A DNA stretch of 26,960 nucleotides, from assembly GCA_029865675.1 (NCBI GenBank), contig JARXAU010000208.1:1-26960 (forward strand), given 5' to 3'. Both the position numbers and the translations under genes were made by a program. Source of the DNA: Rhodoferax sp. (GTDB taxonomy: Bacteria > Pseudomonadota > Gammaproteobacteria > Burkholderiales > Burkholderiaceae_C). The notes below the pieces were generated by a model. The model saw only the letters and a program-made list of their open reading frames with translations, did not search any database and was not told the origin of the DNA. Of the stretch, positions 23,466 to 26,960 are shown piece after piece (positions within the stretch are counted from its first letter, which is position 1; every line of letters begins with the position of its first letter).

Positions 23466-23681
23466 ATGAACGATGTAAAACACCGCCCCGCCGCTCTACA
23501 ACACCTGGAGGCTGCTGCCCACGGCGCGCGTGCGCCCATGCGCGATTTGTTGTCGCACACTGCGTTCATCGAAACCCACCAAGCGCATGTGCCGCATGGC
23601 CAAAAGCTCTATGCGGTAGAGCACCAATCGCACCCCCTACGACACGACGCACTGGGCCCGCTGCATGAGCCGCAACAATGA
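23466..23681 (+). CDS. Small His-rich hypothetical protein
   Basis: This 71-residue ORF starts MNDVKHRPAALQHLEAAAHG and has GGAG eight bases before the ATG, the best ribosome binding site in the region. It has ten His residues and no membrane segment or recognised domain. Its last 17 bases overlap the start of the giant Sel1 gene, whose own ribosome binding site is poor, so it may serve as a translation-coupling leader as well as, or instead of, a functional protein. A competing frame from 23399 is Arg/Pro/Cys-rich and looks like a shadow. Confidence 0.5.
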   Translation: MNDVKHRPAALQHLEAAAHGARAPMRDLLSHTAFIETHQAHVPHGQKLYAVEHQSHPLRHDALGPLHEPQQ

Positions 23682-26304
23682 GTTTCGGGCTTTGAACAAC
23701 CTCTTAGCCGACGCCGAAGCAGCCTACCGCAGAGGCGACTATGCCAACGCGCTGCGCAGCTCACGGCCGTTGGCGGCGCTGGACTACGCGGCGGCGCAAA
23801 ACAACCTGGGCTTTATGTACGCCCATGGGCAAGGCGTCACGCTTGACTATGCTGAAGCTCTCAAGTGGTACCGGCTGGCCGCAGCACAGGGCTATGCACC
23901 CGCCCAGTACAACCTGGGCTTTATGTACGCCAACGGCCAGGGTGTGACACAAGATTACGCGCAAGCGATGCACTTGTACGAAAAGGCTGCTGAACAAGGC
24001 CTGCCTGACGTGCAGACCAATCTGGCTTTCATGTTTGCCAACGGCCAGGGCGTGGCACCAGACCCGGCGATGGCCGCCATGTGGTTCGAGCGCGCGGCAG
24101 TGCAGGGGCACGCCACTGCGCAGTTCAACTTGGCCTGCATCTACGCCAACGGCGAAGGCGTGGCACAAGACGTGGCCGTGGCAAGAAAGTGGTTTGAATC
24201 GGCTGCTGCACAAGGCCATACCTATGCGCAGTTCCACCTGGGACTGCTGCTGGCCCACCCGCACAGCGCGCAACACGATGCGGCTTTGGCGCGCAAGTGG
24301 TACCAGCTTGCAGCCGACCAAGGCGATGCACCGGCCCAGTACAACCTAGCGCTGCTGCTTTGGCAGGGCCAAGGCGGCACCGTCGACATGGAAGCCGCGC
24401 TGCGTTACTTGGGCTTGGCCGCCGACCAGGGGCATGGGGACGCGCACTTCAACCTGGGCGTCTGGCACAGCCAAGCGCACGGCGCAGCCGCAGACTTTGA
24501 ACGGGCAATGACCCACTACCGCACTGCCGCAGCCCTTGGGCATGCGCCAGCGCAGTTCAACCTGGGCAGCCTCAGTGCCAACGGATTTGGCGTACCGCAA
24601 GACTACGCCGAAGCGGTGCAGTGGTACCAAATGGCCGCCGACCGGGGGCTTGCCAGCGCCCAGTATCAACTCGGCGCCATGTACAACGCGGGCCAGGGCG
24701 TGACCCAGAGCAGCGCGCATGCCCGTCAGTGGTTTCACCAAGCCGCCGACCAGGGGCACGCCCCAGCGCAATGCAGCCTGGGTGTGATGTACCAGACCGG
24801 GGTCGGCGTGTCGGTGGACTTCACACTGGCGCGTCAGTGGTACCAACTCGCAGCCGAACAAGGCGACGCAATCGCTCAGTACAACCTGGGTCTGATGTGG
24901 CTTCTAGGCCTGGGCGATACGAGCGACACTGACCGGGCCCTGCATTGGTTTGCGCTGGCGGCACAACAAGGCAATGCCCTGGCCCAGTTCAATGCCTCCA
25001 TGGCCAACCAGTGGGGCTCTGGAACCACGCAAGACCCAGCGCGCGCGATGGTCTGGCTGCAGGCTGCGGCGGACGCGGGCAATAGTGACGCTTTGTTCAA
25101 CCTGGGCTGTTTGCTGGACCCCTTGCTGCGCACACAACCGCCGCTTCGGCTGCTCAATGACGCTGCGGCGGACGCACCACGCCAAAGCGCCTTGTTTTAC
25201 TACCAGGCGAGCGCCGAGCTGGAAAACCCCTTGGCACACCACAACCTGGGCGTGATGTACGCCCTGGGCCAAGGCGTAAAGCAGGATATGGACGCAGCGC
25301 TGCAGCACTATCAAGAAGCTGCAGAGCAGGGCAACGCACTGGCGCAGTATGCGGCAGGCATGATGCTTCAAGGGGGACAGGACGTGGCCCCAGACGAGGT
25401 GAGCGCGCTGCTGTGGCTGGAAATGGCCGCGGCGCAAGACCACCCTGGCGCGGTGCACCAGTTGCAACTTTTGCAAAGCCGGGGGCCGCGCAGCCAGCCC
25501 GACTACAGCCGCCGCCGGGTAGCCTACCAACACGCAGTGGATCGCGGCGACACCAATGCCGCTTTCAACCTCGGGCTGTTGTACGACCAAGGATGGGGTA
25601 CCCCGCGCGATGCAGTGCTGGCCAGCAAGTGCTACCGGCGCGCGGCCAACGCCGGTGTGGTGCCCGCGCTCAACAACCTGGCAGTGCTCACGCTGGCAGC
25701 CATTGCGGGCCTTGCCGATACACCGAGGCCCTCGGACGAGAACATCCGCCAAGCGCTCAACGACTTGCGTGAAGCAGCTGAGCATGACGATGCGTTTGCC
25801 CATTTCAACAGGGGCCAGTTGCATTTGCTGGGTATGGGCCTCGCGCGCTCCCCCGATCAAGCCATTGCGCACTTTGAGCGCGCGGTGGAATTGGGACACA
25901 CACCCGCAATGCGCCAACTGGCCCAGCTGTACAGCCAGGGACTGGGTTGCAATGCCGATTCCGCGCAAGCGCTTGCGCTGCTCGAGCGGGCTGCCGCCTT
26001 GGACGATGCGGCTGCGTGCTACGAGCTTGGTCGCAAATACGTGGGTGGCGACGGGGTGTTGCCCGACGCCGAGCAGGCTTTGCGCGCCTACCAAAAAGCA
26101 GCGCGATTGGGGGATATCGCCGCGCAATTGAGCCTGGGTTCCATGTATGCCAATGGCCAGGGCACAGCGCAAGACTTTGGGCTGGCACTGCGCTGGTACC
26201 AAGCCGCAGCGGGCCAAGCGCCCGGCGACGCGCCGGCTTTGGCTTTTGTGTCGTCCAAACCGCCACAGAGCGTTGAAGCGGGCCCACTGAGCCAGGCCGC
26301 TTGA
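23665..26304 (+). CDS. Giant Sel1-repeat protein, about 22 repeats
   Basis: The 879-residue protein opens with a TPR-like helix pair (LADAEAAYRRGDYANALRSS) and then has about 22 Sel1 units with the 36-residue period. Repeats 1-12 are regular. Unit 13 carries an insertion around LLDPLLRTQPPLRLL, and unit 18 another with DTPRPSDENIRQ. The last unit is canonical again (LGSMYANGQGTAQDFGLALR), followed by a 30-residue Pro/Ala/Ser tail. There is no signal peptide. The repeats resemble those of the protein at 19151-20536, pointing to shared ancestry. It overlaps the small ORF upstream and is followed after 98 bases by the FlgP-like gene, which has its own promoter. A scaffold role is likely; partners are unknown. 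Confidence 0.88.
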   Translation: MSRNNEFRALNNLLADAEAAYRRGDYANALRSSRPLAALDYAAAQNNLGFMYAHGQGVTLDYAEALKWYRLAAAQGYAPAQYNLGFMYANGQGVTQDYAQAMHLYEKAAEQGLPDVQTNLAFMFANGQGVAPDPAMAAMWFERAAVQGHATAQFNLACIYANGEGVAQDVAVARKWFESAAAQGHTYAQFHLGLLLAHPHSAQHDAALARKWYQLAADQGDAPAQYNLALLLWQGQGGTVDMEAALRYLGLAADQGHGDAHFNLGVWHSQAHGAAADFERAMTHYRTAAALGHAPAQFNLGSLSANGFGVPQDYAEAVQWYQMAADRGLASAQYQLGAMYNAGQGVTQSSAHARQWFHQAADQGHAPAQCSLGVMYQTGVGVSVDFTLARQWYQLAAEQGDAIAQYNLGLMWLLGLGDTSDTDRALHWFALAAQQGNALAQFNASMANQWGSGTTQDPARAMVWLQAAADAGNSDALFNLGCLLDPLLRTQPPLRLLNDAAADAPRQSALFYYQASAELENPLAHHNLGVMYALGQGVKQDMDAALQHYQEAAEQGNALAQYAAGMMLQGGQDVAPDEVSALLWLEMAAAQDHPGAVHQLQLLQSRGPRSQPDYSRRRVAYQHAVDRGDTNAAFNLGLLYDQGWGTPRDAVLASKCYRRAANAGVVPALNNLAVLTLAAIAGLADTPRPSDENIRQALNDLREAAEHDDAFAHFNRGQLHLLGMGLARSPDQAIAHFERAVELGHTPAMRQLAQLYSQGLGCNADSAQALALLERAAALDDAAACYELGRKYVGGDGVLPDAEQALRAYQKAARLGDIAAQLSLGSMYANGQGTAQDFGLALRWYQAAAGQAPGDAPALAFVSSKPPQSVEAGPLSQAA

Positions 26305-26346
26305 AGAGGCGCTGACCCGAACGCGGCGCAGCGTGCTGGGTAGGGC

Positions 26347-26373
26347 TCAAGGTTTGGTCGGCGGTGCCGATAC
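26347..26373 (+). promoter_or_regulatory. Sigma-28 (FliA) promoter for the FlgP-like gene
   Basis: TCAAGGTT (26347-26354), 11 bases, GCCGATAC (26366-26373). The -10 element differs from the FliA consensus GCCGATAA by one base and the spacer length is exact. The expected start is near 26380, about 23 bases before the ATG. It has the same TCAAGxTT/CGATAC form as the fliS promoter, which supports both. Confidence 0.82.
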
Positions 26374-26402
26374 TGTGTTGGACTACCTCTAAGGATCCCG
26401 CT

Positions 26403-26900
26403 ATGAATCCCCTGCTTCCTTTTTTACTGGCCTTGGCCGCTGTGCTCAGTGCTTGCCAAGCCGTGCCGATTGCCCAGGCCGCCAGCCCCCAGGCGACGCC
26501 TGCTGCTGCCGCAGTAGAAATTCCGGTGGCCCAGCTGCCGTTGATTGAAAAACGCGACACCCTGACGGCCACCGGCTACGCCGTCATCAGCGTACAAAAC
26601 CACCGCGCCCCGGCACAGCAACGCTTGCTGGCCATTCGTGCAGCCAAGCTCGATGCCTACCGCTCTCTGACGGAGCAGGTGTACGGCCTGCGCATGGACG
26701 CCACTGCCACGGTGGCAGACATGGTGGTGCAAAACGACACCTTCCGTAGCCGGGTGGAAGGGGTGATTTACGGTGCCACCCTGGTCAGCATCACGCCGTC
26801 GGGGGACGATACGTATGAGACCACCCTGGCACTCGACAAAGCCACGGTGCAAGACCTGCGCATGCTGTACCTGGGCCAACTGACGGCCAAAACCCGATAA
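26403..26900 (+). CDS. flgP: LPP20/FlgP-like flagellar outer-membrane lipoprotein
   Basis: The 165-residue protein has a hydrophobic leader and a lipobox LSAC with Cys18, so it should be a lipoprotein; the leader lacks the usual basic residue. The mature part has the LPP20/FlgP pattern: LTATGYAVISVQ, LAIRAAKLDAYRSLTEQVYG, then VADMVVQNDTFRSRVEGVIY and a short strand-rich end. FlgP in Vibrio and Campylobacter forms or supports a disc around the flagellar base at the outer membrane. I chose ATG 26403, with AAGGA seven bases upstream; codons further 5' lie in the promoter leader. The sigma-28 promoter independently supports a flagellar role. LPP20 proteins also occur outside flagella, so the symbol is probable, not certain. 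Confidence 0.8.
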   Translation: MNPLLPFLLALAAVLSACQAVPIAQAASPQATPAAAAVEIPVAQLPLIEKRDTLTATGYAVISVQNHRAPAQQRLLAIRAAKLDAYRSLTEQVYGLRMDATATVADMVVQNDTFRSRVEGVIYGATLVSITPSGDDTYETTLALDKATVQDLRMLYLGQLTAKTR

Positions 26901-26930
26901 GCCGGGAACCGCATCTACGCACCTGACCGC

Positions 26931-26960
26931 ATGAACCGCTTTTCAGCACACTCCCTGTGG
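26931..26960 (+). CDS. Start of a further gene (partial)
   Basis: ATG 26931 opens a frame of ten codons (MNRFSAHSLW) up to the window edge, 30 bases after the FlgP-like stop. The Arg followed by a mixed hydrophobic run could be the start of a signal peptide. In Vibrio the genes next to flgP encode FlgO and FlgT, so another outer-ring protein is plausible, but too little is visible to say. Confidence 0.35.
   Translation, partial: MNRFSAHSLW

Noticed and set aside
23399..23668. 89-codon plus-strand frame overlapping the small His-rich ORF
   Set aside because: Starts inside the AT-rich promoter leader without a ribosome binding site and is Arg/Pro/Cys rich.
24904..26217. 437-codon minus-strand frame opposite the giant Sel1 gene
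   Set aside because: Mirrors the Sel1 repeat periodicity and has no domain of its own; the Sel1 frame explains the region.

Overview
The window is a GC-rich chromosomal segment from a polarly flagellated betaproteobacterium, most likely Burkholderiales and probably a Comamonadaceae/Rhodoferax-like lineage. That placement rests on protein style and gene order and is an inference. About two thirds is a flagellar/motility locus. The last third is a group of unusual repeat-protein genes, followed by a second flagellar gene. No rRNA, tRNA, CRISPR array, insertion sequence or integrase was seen.

Left block, minus strand (1-6775): flhA-flhF-flhG-fliA reads leftward from a good sigma-54 promoter (6760-6775). 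fliS-motA-motB follows behind a good sigma-28 promoter (1570-1596). FlhA is the export gate, FlhF/FlhG set flagellar position and number, and FliA is sigma-28, which then fires the downstream fliS-motAB promoter. A hairpin with a T-tract lies directly before the motA ribosome binding site. motB is cut by the window edge.

Middle block, plus strand (6833-17449): fliK-fliL-fliM-fliN-fliO-fliP-fliQ-fliR-flhB gives hook-length control, a stator-associated protein, the C-ring switch and the export gate. It continues, through an ATGA overlap, into a degenerate-ATPase/SPOR-type membrane protein and two unrecognised genes, one a single-pass membrane protein with a very acidic N-terminus. FliK is long (704 aa) and carries a three-fold internal duplication. 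On the opposite strand at 17758-18918 is a FleQ/FlrC-like sigma-54 activator that lacks any N-terminal regulatory domain. It is the obvious candidate to drive the sigma-54 promoters in the flhA/fliK gap.

Right block, plus strand (19050-26960): an AT-rich intergenic region with a TATAAT-type promoter leads into a Sel1-repeat protein (11 repeats). Next come a protein with a degenerate PLD-like N-terminus and a J-domain-like HPD region, and (ATGA overlap) a protein made of fifteen 25-residue W-[DN]-W repeats. After another AT-rich promoter region there is a small ORF overlapping a giant Sel1 protein (about 22 repeats). None of these has a signal peptide, so all are predicted cytoplasmic; I know no assigned role for the set. 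The block ends with an LPP20/FlgP-like lipoprotein behind a near-perfect sigma-28 promoter that matches the fliS one, and the first codons of another gene. The repeat-protein group is therefore bracketed by flagellar regulatory and structural genes and is the most likely place for undescribed biology.
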